Below, piece after piece: positions 43,912-51,789 of a stretch of DNA of 64,000 nucleotides. Numbering within the stretch: position 1 is the first letter of the stretch; the number at the start of each line of letters is the position of its first letter. The DNA is from Variovorax sp. J22P240 (GTDB lineage Bacteria; Pseudomonadota; Gammaproteobacteria; Burkholderiales; Burkholderiaceae_C), in the NCBI RefSeq assembly GCF_030316855.1, contig NZ_JASZYR010000008.1:159647-223646 (forward strand), written 5' to 3'. Made by a program: the position numbers and the translations under genes. A model generated the notes under the pieces. It did not search any database. It saw only the letters and a program-made list of their open reading frames with translations, and was not told the origin of the DNA.

Positions 43912-43926
43912 AAGGGTTTACCCCTT
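43912..43926. promoter_or_regulatory. Candidate LysR operator in galD-galR gap
   Basis: AAGGG-TTTAC-CCCTT is a 5-bp inverted repeat with a 5-bp centre containing GGGT-TT-ACCC. It lies in the 142-bp divergent gap, where LysR-type regulators normally bind dyads. Assignment is by position and symmetry only. Confidence 0.35.
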
Positions 43927-43977
43927 CCATCTTTCGCGCCATCCATTACTTGCAGCTACACAGCAGGAGTCCCCGCA

Positions 43978-45243
43978 TTGCCATCGACAAAAGTTATCGA
44001 GATGCCTCGGGCCGCGCAACAGGACCCCTTGGCGATCAATCTACGGCACCTTCAGGCTTTCACGAGTGTTGCGACCACCGGCAGCGTCACGCGGGCCGCC
44101 GAGAACCTGTTCCGCGTGGCGTCCGCGGTCACACGCGCGGTCGGCGAACTGGAGGCATCGCTGGGCGTGGCCCTCTTCGAACGCAGGGCACGAGGCATGC
44201 TGTTGACCGTCTACGGCAAGGCCGTGTTTGCGCGCGCGGTGCGTGTGGAGCAGGAGTTCGTCGCGGCCAGCCAGGAGTTGCTCCCGACCGATGGCACACG
44301 CCGGCTCGATGCGCGCGGCCTGCTGACGGCGATGTTCAGCGGGCGGCGATTGGCACTCTTCGCCGGCTTGGCCGAAATGCACAACATGCCCGCTGTCGCG
44401 CGCGCTTTCGGCGTGACGCAGCCGGCGCTGAGCGCGCTGGTGCGTGATCTCGAGGAGCGATCCGGGTGCGCCCTCTTCACCCGTTCGGCGCGCGGCGTGC
44501 GGCCGACGCGAACGGGCGAACTGCTCGCGTTCCGATGCAAGCGGGCCTTGGCCGAACTGCGCAGCCTCGATTCCGATCTTGCGGCGATTCAGGGCGTCGT
44601 CCAGGGCAGCGTGATGGTCGGCGCGCTACCGCTGTCGCGAACGCTGGTGCTGCCGGCGGCCATCTCCGCACTGCTGGCCGAGCATCCACGTGTGCACGTC
44701 AGCACCGTGGAGAGCCCTTACGAGGTGCTCGCTGCCGCGTTGCGCAGTGGCGAGGTGGATTTCATCCTGGGGGCGCTGCGGCCCGAAGCCGAGGCCAGGG
44801 ATCTGGTGCAGGAGCCGTTGTTCGACGACCGCATTTCATTGATCGCCCGCGCCGACCATCCGCTCGCCGCGGCACCGCGCATCAGCTTCGCGCAACTGCG
44901 CCGGGCGGGCTGGGTGTTGTCCCGGCGGGGCTCACCTTCGCGCGAGTTGTTGGAGCGATTTTTCCATCATGCAGGCCAATCGGCACCGGAGCCCGCCGTC
45001 GAGACAGGTGACCTGGCACTGTTGCGCGGCCTGCTGCTTCAAAGCGACATGGTGACGGCCATCTCCGCACATCAGCTCCACTACGAGATCGAGGCCGGAA
45101 CCCTGGTGGTGCTGAACTTTCCACTGGCGAGCACACAGCGGCAAATCGGGATCACGCAGCGCGGTGGCGCCCTGGCCGCGCCTTGCGCGCTGGCTCTGAT
45201 GGAGGAAATCCGACATTGCGTGAAGCGACTGCCATCCTATTGA
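43978..45243 (+). CDS. LysR-type regulator with two winged-helix domains
   Basis: Protein of 421 aa, about 110 longer than a normal LysR regulator. A first LysR-type HTH lies at residues about 21-85 (NLRHLQAFTSVATTGSVTRA, LGVALFERRARGMLLTVYG). A second copy lies at about 122-185 (RRLALFAGLAEMHNMPAVAR, TQPALSALVRDLEERSG, ALFTRSARGVRPTRTGE). Then comes the effector-binding domain (about 205-415; GSVMVGALPLSRTLVLPAAI, EVDFILGALR). Both HTH copies keep the L-F-x-R turn. The start is TTG at 43978 with AGGAG eight bases upstream; an ATG at 44002 would trim eight residues. It diverges from galD and is the likely regulator of gallate genes. Confidence 0.85.
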   Translation: MPSTKVIEMPRAAQQDPLAINLRHLQAFTSVATTGSVTRAAENLFRVASAVTRAVGELEASLGVALFERRARGMLLTVYGKAVFARAVRVEQEFVAASQELLPTDGTRRLDARGLLTAMFSGRRLALFAGLAEMHNMPAVARAFGVTQPALSALVRDLEERSGCALFTRSARGVRPTRTGELLAFRCKRALAELRSLDSDLAAIQGVVQGSVMVGALPLSRTLVLPAAISALLAEHPRVHVSTVESPYEVLAAALRSGEVDFILGALRPEAEARDLVQEPLFDDRISLIARADHPLAAAPRISFAQLRRAGWVLSRRGSPSRELLERFFHHAGQSAPEPAVETGDLALLRGLLLQSDMVTAISAHQLHYEIEAGTLVVLNFPLASTQRQIGITQRGGALAAPCALALMEEIRHCVKRLPSY

Positions 45244-45401
45244 GAGCAGAGATCCTTCAGGCTTGATCTCGGAAGAATCTTACGTCTGCTCCATGGCATC
45301 AACAGCACAATCGATGGGCTGCTGTCACGCATCAATTTGTCGGGCGCGGTCTCTCGGAGCGAACTCCCTGGACCGTGGCCTCGACTTCATCCACTTTCTT
45401 C

Positions 45402-45689
45402 TCAGACCGCGACGAAACGAAGATGCGCCTCGTGCGCCAGCCCGTCGCGAACGATGTCCCGGGCCTCGTCATCGGCAAACTCAAAGAGGGCGTCGGGAAT
45501 CTCGTCCTCGTCCAGCGCGAAGAGGATCTCGATGGCATCCTGCTGCGCTTCGGAGAACGTGCCGACCTGGGTCAGCCGATTGAACTTTGCAGCCGTCTCC
45601 TTCGGCGCCAGTGGGCAAAGCTCGAGCAGTTCCAGCACGAGCTTGATCTGGGACGGTGTGAGCGGCTTCGGGGCAACAGGCGTCTTCAT
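45402..45689 (-). CDS. Small acidic hypothetical protein
   Basis: Protein of 95 aa. A Pro-rich start (MKTPVAPKPLTPSQIK) is followed by a helical region and a strongly acidic stretch (ILFALDEDEIPDALFEFADDEARDIV). I recognise no family. AAAGGA lies at good distance before the ATG. It converges on the gallate regulator. Confidence 0.5.
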   Translation of the reverse strand: MKTPVAPKPLTPSQIKLVLELLELCPLAPKETAAKFNRLTQVGTFSEAQQDAIEILFALDEDEIPDALFEFADDEARDIVRDGLAHEAHLRFVAV

Positions 45690-45847
45690 GGCGATGATCC
45701 TTTGTCGGTCGGGCTCGGGACGATTTCCTTTGCCATGAAATCAGTCTCGGCGCCGATCCTTAAGCATTGCTGAAGACGGTCCCGCGATGCTTCTCCTACC
45801 CCGCAAAAACCCGAGCAGGGCGTGAGGAAAGTCTCGCGACGAAGGGG

Positions 45848-46345
45848 CTATTGCATGTGCGCCAGATCACGCACATCCGAGCGGATCGCTGCAGGGTCCG
45901 CGCCGTGCAGCGGCAGACTGATCAAAAGCTCCAACCGACGACGCAGCGCGTACAGCACCTGGAGGGCTGCGCGATCGATGTCCTCGGCGTTGTCGAGGGC
46001 CACGATATCCGGAAAATCCCACAAGGCGGCGTCGGGCTGCCCGGGCCAGTTGGGTTGAAACGGCAATGTGGCTTCGTCGAGTGTGATCACGAAATTCGCC
46101 CGCGGAGAAAGCCCCCGGATCATGTCGTTCCAGCCGTGAGGTTGTGACTGCGGCACCTGCATGCCTGTGCCGGTGAGCGCTCTGATGGCGGCCGGATGAA
46201 TCTCGTCGCTGACATGGGCCGGGTGCCCGCACGAGTAGGCGGAAAAGCGGTCTGCACCGAGGTGCGCCAGGCAGGCATGAGCCAGGATGCTGCGCAAGGA
46301 ATTGCGACGGGAGACGAAGATCACCACGAAGCGCTTTGCGACCAT
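45848..46345 (-). CDS. ArsC/low-Mr phosphatase-like protein lacking catalytic cysteines
   Basis: Protein of 165 aa with the LMW-PTP/thioredoxin-linked arsenate-reductase fold. The N-terminal loop FVVIFVSRRNSLRSILAHA aligns with the FVC-x5-RS active-site loop, but Ser12 replaces the catalytic Cys while Arg18 is kept. Later, HPAAIRALTGTGM and FQPNWPGQPDAALWDFPDIVAL match the ArsC region that normally holds the resolving cysteines and HWxFPDP; those cysteines are absent too. It therefore cannot work by the ArsC mechanism. It may bind anions or act as a regulator (inference). Confidence 0.7.
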   Translation of the reverse strand: MVAKRFVVIFVSRRNSLRSILAHACLAHLGADRFSAYSCGHPAHVSDEIHPAAIRALTGTGMQVPQSQPHGWNDMIRGLSPRANFVITLDEATLPFQPNWPGQPDAALWDFPDIVALDNAEDIDRAALQVLYALRRRLELLISLPLHGADPAAIRSDVRDLAHMQ

Positions 46346-46540
46346 TGAAAACCGACTGAAGCAGATGACGAGGGGTAGGTTAGGGGCGCGGGGGCCATCT
46401 CCGCAAGCGCGTTAAACCCACCACTCCCCAGGAATGACGAGTTCCGTCCAACAGTCAATAAGGAAATCAACGCGGTTGTCGTGTCGACTTGGACGGAGCC
46501 AAATGCTCCGAATACAAAGCCGCCCCACCGAGGAGAGAAC

Positions 46541-46852
46541 ATGGATTCGACTCAAGACGAAAGCCGATTCACTCGCTCGGACCGCGAAAGATTCGATCCC
46601 CTGGGATACCGGCGGATCAACTGGATCCGATGGGCCTTGCGGGTCGTGATCCTGCTGGTCGCCGGCGCAGCGCTGGTGGCCGCCTATCCTTGTCTGAGCA
46701 ATGCCGACTTCCCCGTTGCCAGCCTGATCATCTACTCGGCGGGGATGGTGTTCATCAGCATGCCACTCTGCCTGCTCTATGAAAGCGCCCTCAAGGTCCA
46801 CGAGTTGACCGTTGCGAACGGACTCGGAGATCCGGCCTCCCGGCCCATCTAG
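46541..46852 (+). CDS. Small two-helix membrane protein
   Basis: Protein of 103 aa. A charged N-terminus precedes two membrane helices (WALRVVILLVAGAALVAAY; VASLIIYSAGMVFISMPLCLLY). No family recognised. GAGGAGAG lies right before the ATG at 46541. Its stop codon overlaps that of the convergent LysR gene. Confidence 0.6.
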   Translation: MDSTQDESRFTRSDRERFDPLGYRRINWIRWALRVVILLVAGAALVAAYPCLSNADFPVASLIIYSAGMVFISMPLCLLYESALKVHELTVANGLGDPASRPI

Positions 46853-47721
46853 GAGGGCTTGACTGCCAAGACCGCCGGGCCGGCGCTCGCCACCTTGCGC
46901 AGCACGGCCAGCGCCGGGTCGACGATCCTGGTATCTGCACCGACGGCGTACACCGCATAGGCGGGGTACAGGAACTCAGGCGTGTCCGGCACGCGAAGAA
47001 GATGGCCCGATTCCAGATAGGCGCGGACTACGTCGAGCCGGAAGTACCCTGTGCCGCCGGCGGCCAGAAGAAACTCGCGACCGAGCGGCCCTAAGCCAGC
47101 ACTCACTGCGGCATGGGCGAGTCCCGGAAACGCGAGGTCGTGCTGCGTTGCGAACTCGGGGCCCCAATCAACGTAGACGTAGTCCGCAGGCTGCGGAATG
47201 CGCGCGGGCTTCGCCGTTGTCACCATGACGAGCTTTTCTTCGATGAGAAGCTCCACGCGCAAGCCGGGCCGCTGCTGCGGCGCGTAGACGATGGCAATGT
47301 CGAGCACCCCTGCGGCGACCTTGTCGAGCAGATCGTGGGGAAAACCCACCTCCGTGCGGATCGCCAGGCTCGCGTCATCGGCCCGCAGTTGCAGCAGCCA
47401 TCGCAACAGCAACGGATCCCAGAGGCTGATCTCGCACCCCGCAGCGAGTACGGCACGGCTGCCGACCGGCACCGCCACCTGGTGGCGTGCCCGCTCCCAG
47501 ACTTGCACCAGCATGGTCGCGTGCGGCAGGAATTGCTCGCCCGCCCGGGTGAGCGCCGCTCCAGCCTTGTTACGCACGAACAACCGACGTTCGAGCAACT
47601 CTTCGAGCGTACGCACCCGGGCGCTGACAGAGGTCTGCGTGACGTGGAGCTTCTGCGCGGCGCGCTGGAAGCTTTGCGTCTCGACGATCTCCAGGAAGGT
47701 CCGGGCTAGAGTGATGTCCAT
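46849..47721 (-). CDS. LysR-type transcriptional regulator
   Basis: Regulator of 290 aa: N-terminal HTH (1-60; RTFLEIVETQSFQRAAQKLHVTQTSVSARVRTLEE, LFVRNKAGAALTRAGE) and an effector domain (about 90-285; GFPHDLLDKVAAGVLDIAIVYAP). The ATG at 47721 starts MDITLARTFLEIV, as is normal for the family. Neighbours are small hypotheticals, so no target is indicated. It diverges from the 79-aa protein gene across 145 bp. Confidence 0.9.
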   Translation of the reverse strand: MDITLARTFLEIVETQSFQRAAQKLHVTQTSVSARVRTLEELLERRLFVRNKAGAALTRAGEQFLPHATMLVQVWERARHQVAVPVGSRAVLAAGCEISLWDPLLLRWLLQLRADDASLAIRTEVGFPHDLLDKVAAGVLDIAIVYAPQQRPGLRVELLIEEKLVMVTTAKPARIPQPADYVYVDWGPEFATQHDLAFPGLAHAAVSAGLGPLGREFLLAAGGTGYFRLDVVRAYLESGHLLRVPDTPEFLYPAYAVYAVGADTRIVDPALAVLRKVASAGPAVLAVKPS

Positions 47722-47866
47722 GGCTGCGCCTTTCAGGGCAGAATTTTTGCATTCAACCGGCAATAAATCTCGTTTTACTTATCAAGAAGCTACAGCGAAG
47801 ATGCAATTCATCCGGGCCTGAACCTTGCACGCCGCAGTCCCACTCCATTCGAAAAGGAACTTCTCG

Positions 47867-48106
47867 ATGTCTATCGTTCACCGATCGTCAAAAATCGTTG
47901 GTATGCCCGATCGCTTGCTCCGTGCTCTCAACACCCTGTCCGAAGAAGCCCAGGCGCTTGCACAAGCGCTGTTGAACCCACGCTCGGTCATCGAAGAAGT
48001 GGAGGAAATGCGCGCCTTGCAGGTGAAGGCCAATGCCATCGAAGCCAAGGACCCAGCGCGCGCAGCGGTGTTGCGCTGGCACGCCTCGCGCGTCGGCTTG
48101 CGCTAA
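47867..48106 (+). CDS. Small helical hypothetical protein
   Basis: Protein of 79 aa, mostly helical (DRLLRALNTLSEEAQALAQALL, SVIEEVEEMRALQVKANAIEAK). No family recognised. AAGGAA precedes the ATG at 47867. It converges on the LysR gene at 48134, 27 bp away. Confidence 0.5.
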   Translation: MSIVHRSSKIVGMPDRLLRALNTLSEEAQALAQALLNPRSVIEEVEEMRALQVKANAIEAKDPARAAVLRWHASRVGLR

Positions 48107-48133
48107 AGGCCAGGCCACGCCGGCCGTGGCGAA

Positions 48134-49060
48134 TCAAAGGCCGGGGACCGGGACGATCTGTGAGATCAGCGCCGTTCCGTCGCACATGAGAAAGTCCTTG
48201 AAAGCCTGTGCCACCGGCGGCAGCCGCTTGGTCCTCCGATGCACCACGTACCAGTTGAGGACCAGCGGAAGCCCTTGAACGTCGAGAACACTCAGGCTGC
48301 CTGACTTCAGTTCCTGACTGACTGTGTGCGCAGACAAGAAGCTGACGCCCATGCCGGCGATCACGGCCTGCTTGATCGTCTCCGTACTGCGGATTTCCAT
48401 GGCGATATGAACCCCCGCCAGCTGGCCGCCCAGGGCTTCTTCCATGGAGTTCCGTGTGTCCGAGCCCTTCTCGCGGACGACGAAGGGCTCATGCATCAGC
48501 GTCGCCACCGGGATCTGCTTCACACCGACGAGTGGATGGTTGGCGGCCGCGACGACGACGTAAGGGTGCGGCGCGAAGGGCTCGTTGACGGTGTCGAGAT
48601 CGGCAGGCGGCCGCACCATGATCGCCAGGTCGGTCAGGTTCTCGGTGATATGGATCAGCAACCCCTCCCGGTTGTGAACCGTGAAATTGAGCTTCACGCC
48701 CCGATGCCGACTCGCGAAGTCGACGAGCAAGCGCGGAAAGAAGTAGTCGCCGGCACTGATCACGCCCACATTGAGCCGGCCTCCCGAGACACCCTTGAAC
48801 TGGGTCATCGCACTCTCGGCTGCCTCGAACTGCTGAATGATCGAGCGGCCGATCTGAAGCAGCTCCGCGCCCGCCGGGGTGAGGTAGATCTTCTTGCCGA
48901 ACTGTTCGAAGAGCGCGTTGCCCGCGTGCTCTTGCAGCTTGCGCACCTGTGTGGACACCGCGGGTTGCGTCAGGTGGAGTTCCTCCGCCGCGCGCGAGAA
49001 ACTCAGCAGTCTCGCGACCGCCTCGAACACCTTCAGCTGCCGCAACGTGGCGTGCTTCAC
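48134..49060 (-). CDS. LysR-type regulator, CbbR/CysB-like branch
   Basis: Regulator of 308 aa. The HTH (residues 1-60; LRQLKVFEAVARLLSFSRAAEELHLTQPAVSTQVRKLQE) and effector domain (GRLNVGVISAGDYFFPRLLVDFASRHRGVKLNF) resemble the CbbR group, which senses metabolites such as phosphoglycolate or NADPH. The start is GTG at 49060 and overlaps the ketopantoate-reductase stop by 4 bp. It is thus the last gene of the sucC-like operon and may regulate it. Confidence 0.88.
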   Translation of the reverse strand: MKHATLRQLKVFEAVARLLSFSRAAEELHLTQPAVSTQVRKLQEHAGNALFEQFGKKIYLTPAGAELLQIGRSIIQQFEAAESAMTQFKGVSGGRLNVGVISAGDYFFPRLLVDFASRHRGVKLNFTVHNREGLLIHITENLTDLAIMVRPPADLDTVNEPFAPHPYVVVAAANHPLVGVKQIPVATLMHEPFVVREKGSDTRNSMEEALGGQLAGVHIAMEIRSTETIKQAVIAGMGVSFLSAHTVSQELKSGSLSVLDVQGLPLVLNWYVVHRRTKRLPPVAQAFKDFLMCDGTALISQIVPVPGL

Positions 49061-50076
49061 CCGACCGAGGCCAGTTCCCGAAGGCGGACATGGCCGCGTT
49101 GATCCGCCATCGACCGGGCGAGCAGCTTGACCAGCGAATGCACCGTGTCGATATGCGGCGTGGGCGTATCGGTCAGGCGGGCCAACTCGACCACGGCACC
49201 CACCAGTGCATCGATTTCCGGAGCACGTCCTGCTTCCACGTCCTGCAGCATGGAGGTCTTGTGCTTGCCGACCTTCTCGGCACCGGCAATGCGCTTCTCC
49301 AGCGACACGCGGAACTCGATGCCCAGCTTGCCGGCCACGGCCTGCGCCTCTTGCATCATCGAGGTGGCCAGCTCTCGCGAAGGCGGAAACTGGCAGATGT
49401 CGACCAGCGTGGCGTGGGACAGGCTGCTGATGGGATTGAAGGTCAGGTTGCCCCACAGCTTGAGCCAGATCTCGGAGCGGATGTCGTCGAGCACGGGGGC
49501 CTTGAAGCCGGCACCGCTCAGGCAGGCCGAAACGCGATTCACGCGCTCGCTCGACGACCCGTCGAGTTCGCCCACGGGAAAGCGATCGCCCTCGATGTGC
49601 CTCACGACGCCGGGCGCCAGCAGTTCGGAAGCCGGATAGACCACGCAGCCGATGACCCGCTCGGCCGGGATCTTCGCGGCGACCCGCCCGTCGGGGTCGA
49701 CGCTGCGAACCGGCGAGCCTTCGAGCGCGCCCCCGTGCTTGTGGAAGTACCAGAACGGGATGCCGTTCTGCATCGTCACGACCACGGTGTCCGGACCGAA
49801 CAGCCGCGGAACGTCATTGGCCACCGCTTCGACCTGGTGCGCCTTCATGGCGAGGATGACGATGTCCTGCGGGCCGGCCTCGTCATAACGGTCGGTGGCC
49901 TTGACGCTGCGCGCCACCTCCTCTGCTCCGTCGTGCGCGATCAGCTTGAAGCCATTGCGGGCAATGGCCTCCAGGTTCGCGCCGCGCACGATGAAGGTGA
50001 CGTCTTCACCGGCGAGCGCGAGCTTCGCGCCGACGAGTCCTCCGATGGCGCCCGCGCCAATCACAGCAATCTTCAT
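49057..50076 (-). CDS. Ketopantoate reductase family protein (ApbA/PanE)
   Basis: Protein of 339 aa. The Rossmann motif GAGAIGGLVGAKL is at the N-terminus; AMKAHQVEAVANDVPRLFG, TMQNGIPFWYF, and SEIWLKLWGNLTFNPISSLSHAT with the catalytic Lys follow. PanE reduces 2-oxopantoate with NADPH, but operon paralogues often act on other 2-oxo acids. Its neighbours are an FAH-family hydrolase and an acyl-CoA-synthetase-like pair, which suggests a catabolic role rather than pantothenate synthesis (inference). Confidence 0.88.
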   Translation of the reverse strand: MKIAVIGAGAIGGLVGAKLALAGEDVTFIVRGANLEAIARNGFKLIAHDGAEEVARSVKATDRYDEAGPQDIVILAMKAHQVEAVANDVPRLFGPDTVVVTMQNGIPFWYFHKHGGALEGSPVRSVDPDGRVAAKIPAERVIGCVVYPASELLAPGVVRHIEGDRFPVGELDGSSSERVNRVSACLSGAGFKAPVLDDIRSEIWLKLWGNLTFNPISSLSHATLVDICQFPPSRELATSMMQEAQAVAGKLGIEFRVSLEKRIAGAEKVGKHKTSMLQDVEAGRAPEIDALVGAVVELARLTDTPTPHIDTVHSLVKLLARSMADQRGHVRLRELASVG

Positions 50077-50111
50077 GTCGATTCCCAAGTAGTTGAATCT
50101 CTCTGGCGGGC

Positions 50112-50879
50112 TCACTCGAAGCGGTTGCCCAGCTTGCCGATGCCTTCGATCTCGATCTCGATCAGGCTGCCGGCCTTCATCGAACCAACGCCGATCGACG
50201 TGCCGCACAGGATGACGTCCCCGGGATACAGCGTCATGTCGAAGGAGATCAGGCTGACCAGTTGCGGCACCGAGAAGCGCATGTCGCTGATCGGGTAGCT
50301 CTGGCGAACTTCCCCGTTGAGACGGGTCGTCACGGTGAGCATGGACGGATCGAGCCCGGTTGCCACCACCGGGCCCATGGGGCAGAAGGTGTCGAATCCC
50401 TTGGCGCGAACCCACTGGGGAAAGGACACGTCGCGGTTCAGGATGTCGGCCGCCGTCACATCGTTCGAGCAGGTGTAGCCGAACACGTGTTCCAGCGCAT
50501 CGTCTTCATCCACCGCCGTGCAGACCTTGCCGATGACGATGCCGAGCTCGCCCTCGAACACGATCCTGCTGTCATCCAAGGGCTTGCGGATGACTTCGCC
50601 ATGCGCCAGGTAGGAGTTGGGCGCCTTCAACAGATAGAGCGGTTCCGAAGGCACCGACAGGCCCAGCTTGTCACCGAGCGCATGGAAGTTGTTCCACAAC
50701 GCGATGACCTTGCCCGGCGTGGTCGGTGTGCGCAGCTGGAGGTCGGCAAGCGCCAGCATGCGACCCGTGGGTTCACAGGCTCCGAACATGTCGCCCTGGT
50801 GCTCCCGAACGTGATCGCCATGGAGAGTGCCGAAGCCTGTCTTGCCGGCGTGGTCGAAACGGAGCCATTGGTGATGCAT
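50112..50879 (-). CDS. Fumarylacetoacetate hydrolase family protein
   Basis: Protein of 255 aa with a single FAH C-terminal domain. The metal ligands lie in RIVFEGELGIVIGK (Glu-x-Glu) and GYTCSNDVTAADI (Asp). GFDTFCPMGPVVAT and TLYPGDVILCGTSIGVG complete the active site. Such enzymes hydrolyse or decarboxylate acylpyruvates and similar beta-oxo acids. It is in an operon, 35 bp before panE and 9 bp after the SucD-like gene. Confidence 0.9.
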   Translation of the reverse strand: MHHQWLRFDHAGKTGFGTLHGDHVREHQGDMFGACEPTGRMLALADLQLRTPTTPGKVIALWNNFHALGDKLGLSVPSEPLYLLKAPNSYLAHGEVIRKPLDDSRIVFEGELGIVIGKVCTAVDEDDALEHVFGYTCSNDVTAADILNRDVSFPQWVRAKGFDTFCPMGPVVATGLDPSMLTVTTRLNGEVRQSYPISDMRFSVPQLVSLISFDMTLYPGDVILCGTSIGVGSMKAGSLIEIEIEGIGKLGNRFE

Positions 50880-50888
50880 GTCGCGTTC

Positions 50889-51788
50889 TCAGTCGAAGGG
50901 GAGGTAGTCCGGCATGACGAGCGATGCCAGCAGCTTGCCGATCTCAGCGGGGTTGGGCGTGACGTGAATGCCGCATTGCTTCATCAGCGCCATCTTTTCT
51001 TCTGCGCTCCCGTTGACGCCGGAAGCGATGGCGTCCGTGTCACCCGCGCGCCAGTGCGGCGGCGCAGCGGCGCCGGCGACGAAGCCGACCACCGGCTTGC
51101 GCATGTGATCCCGGATCCAGCACGCGCACTGCTCCTCGGTGTCGCCGCCGATCTCACCGACCATGATCACCGCGTCGGTGCGGGGGTCGTCATTGAACAT
51201 CTTCAGCACGTCGAGGAGTTGGAGGCCGCCGGGCAAGTCGCCCCCTATGCCGACCACCGTCGATTGCCCGATGCCGAAGCTCCTGAGTTGGCTGGCGGCT
51301 TCATAGGCCAGCGTGCCCGAACGCGACACCACGCCGATGCGGCCTCTCTGGTGGATGTCGCTCGGCATGATGCCGATCTTGATTTCGTCCGGTGTGATGA
51401 GACCTGGGCAGTTCGGCCCGAGGAGAAGCGTCCGGCTGCCCTTGAGCCGCCCGAGCGTGCGGATCATGTCCCGGACCGGGATGCCCTCCGTGACGCAGAT
51501 GACCAGATCCAGCTCGGCGTCGATCGCCTCGTCGATCGCACTGGCGGCAAAGGCCGGCGGTGCGTAGATGACGGAGACGGTGGCGCCGGTCGCGGCCCGG
51601 GCATCCCTCACCGTGGCGAAGGTCGGAACGCCATCGAAGAACTCGCCGGCGTGGTCCGCGCTCACTCCCGCGACGAAACACTTCCTGCCATTTCCGTAGG
51701 CGCGGCACAGGGTCGTGTGGAAGCGTCCCGTATCGCAGGCGATGCCCTGGGTCATGACCCTCGTGTGCTTGTTGACGAGAATCGACAT
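50889..51788 (-). CDS. SucD-like CoA-ligase alpha subunit lacking the phospho-histidine
   Basis: Protein of 299 aa that aligns with succinyl-CoA synthetase alpha over its whole length. CoA-domain residues and the segments GPNCPGLITPDEIKIGIMP, GVVSRSGTLAYEAASQL and GEIGGDTEE (the Glu that faces the phospho-His) are kept. The catalytic motif GHAGAI is replaced by Gly-Asp-Thr-Asp-Ala-Ile, with Asp250 where His246 stands in E. coli. I checked the codons; the change is not a frame artefact. Without the His, phosphoryl transfer between nucleotide and CoA sites should fail, so it may have another activity or none. It starts 1 bp after the beta-like gene. Confidence 0.85.
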   Translation of the reverse strand: MSILVNKHTRVMTQGIACDTGRFHTTLCRAYGNGRKCFVAGVSADHAGEFFDGVPTFATVRDARAATGATVSVIYAPPAFAASAIDEAIDAELDLVICVTEGIPVRDMIRTLGRLKGSRTLLLGPNCPGLITPDEIKIGIMPSDIHQRGRIGVVSRSGTLAYEAASQLRSFGIGQSTVVGIGGDLPGGLQLLDVLKMFNDDPRTDAVIMVGEIGGDTEEQCACWIRDHMRKPVVGFVAGAAAPPHWRAGDTDAIASGVNGSAEEKMALMKQCGIHVTPNPAEIGKLLASLVMPDYLPFD

Positions 51789-51789
51789 C

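Noticed and set aside
36371..46345. Arsenic resistance island from arsH to the ArsC-like gene
   Set aside because: The genes are 9 kb apart, with the gallate cluster between, no arsR or arsB, and the ArsC-like protein lacks its cysteines.
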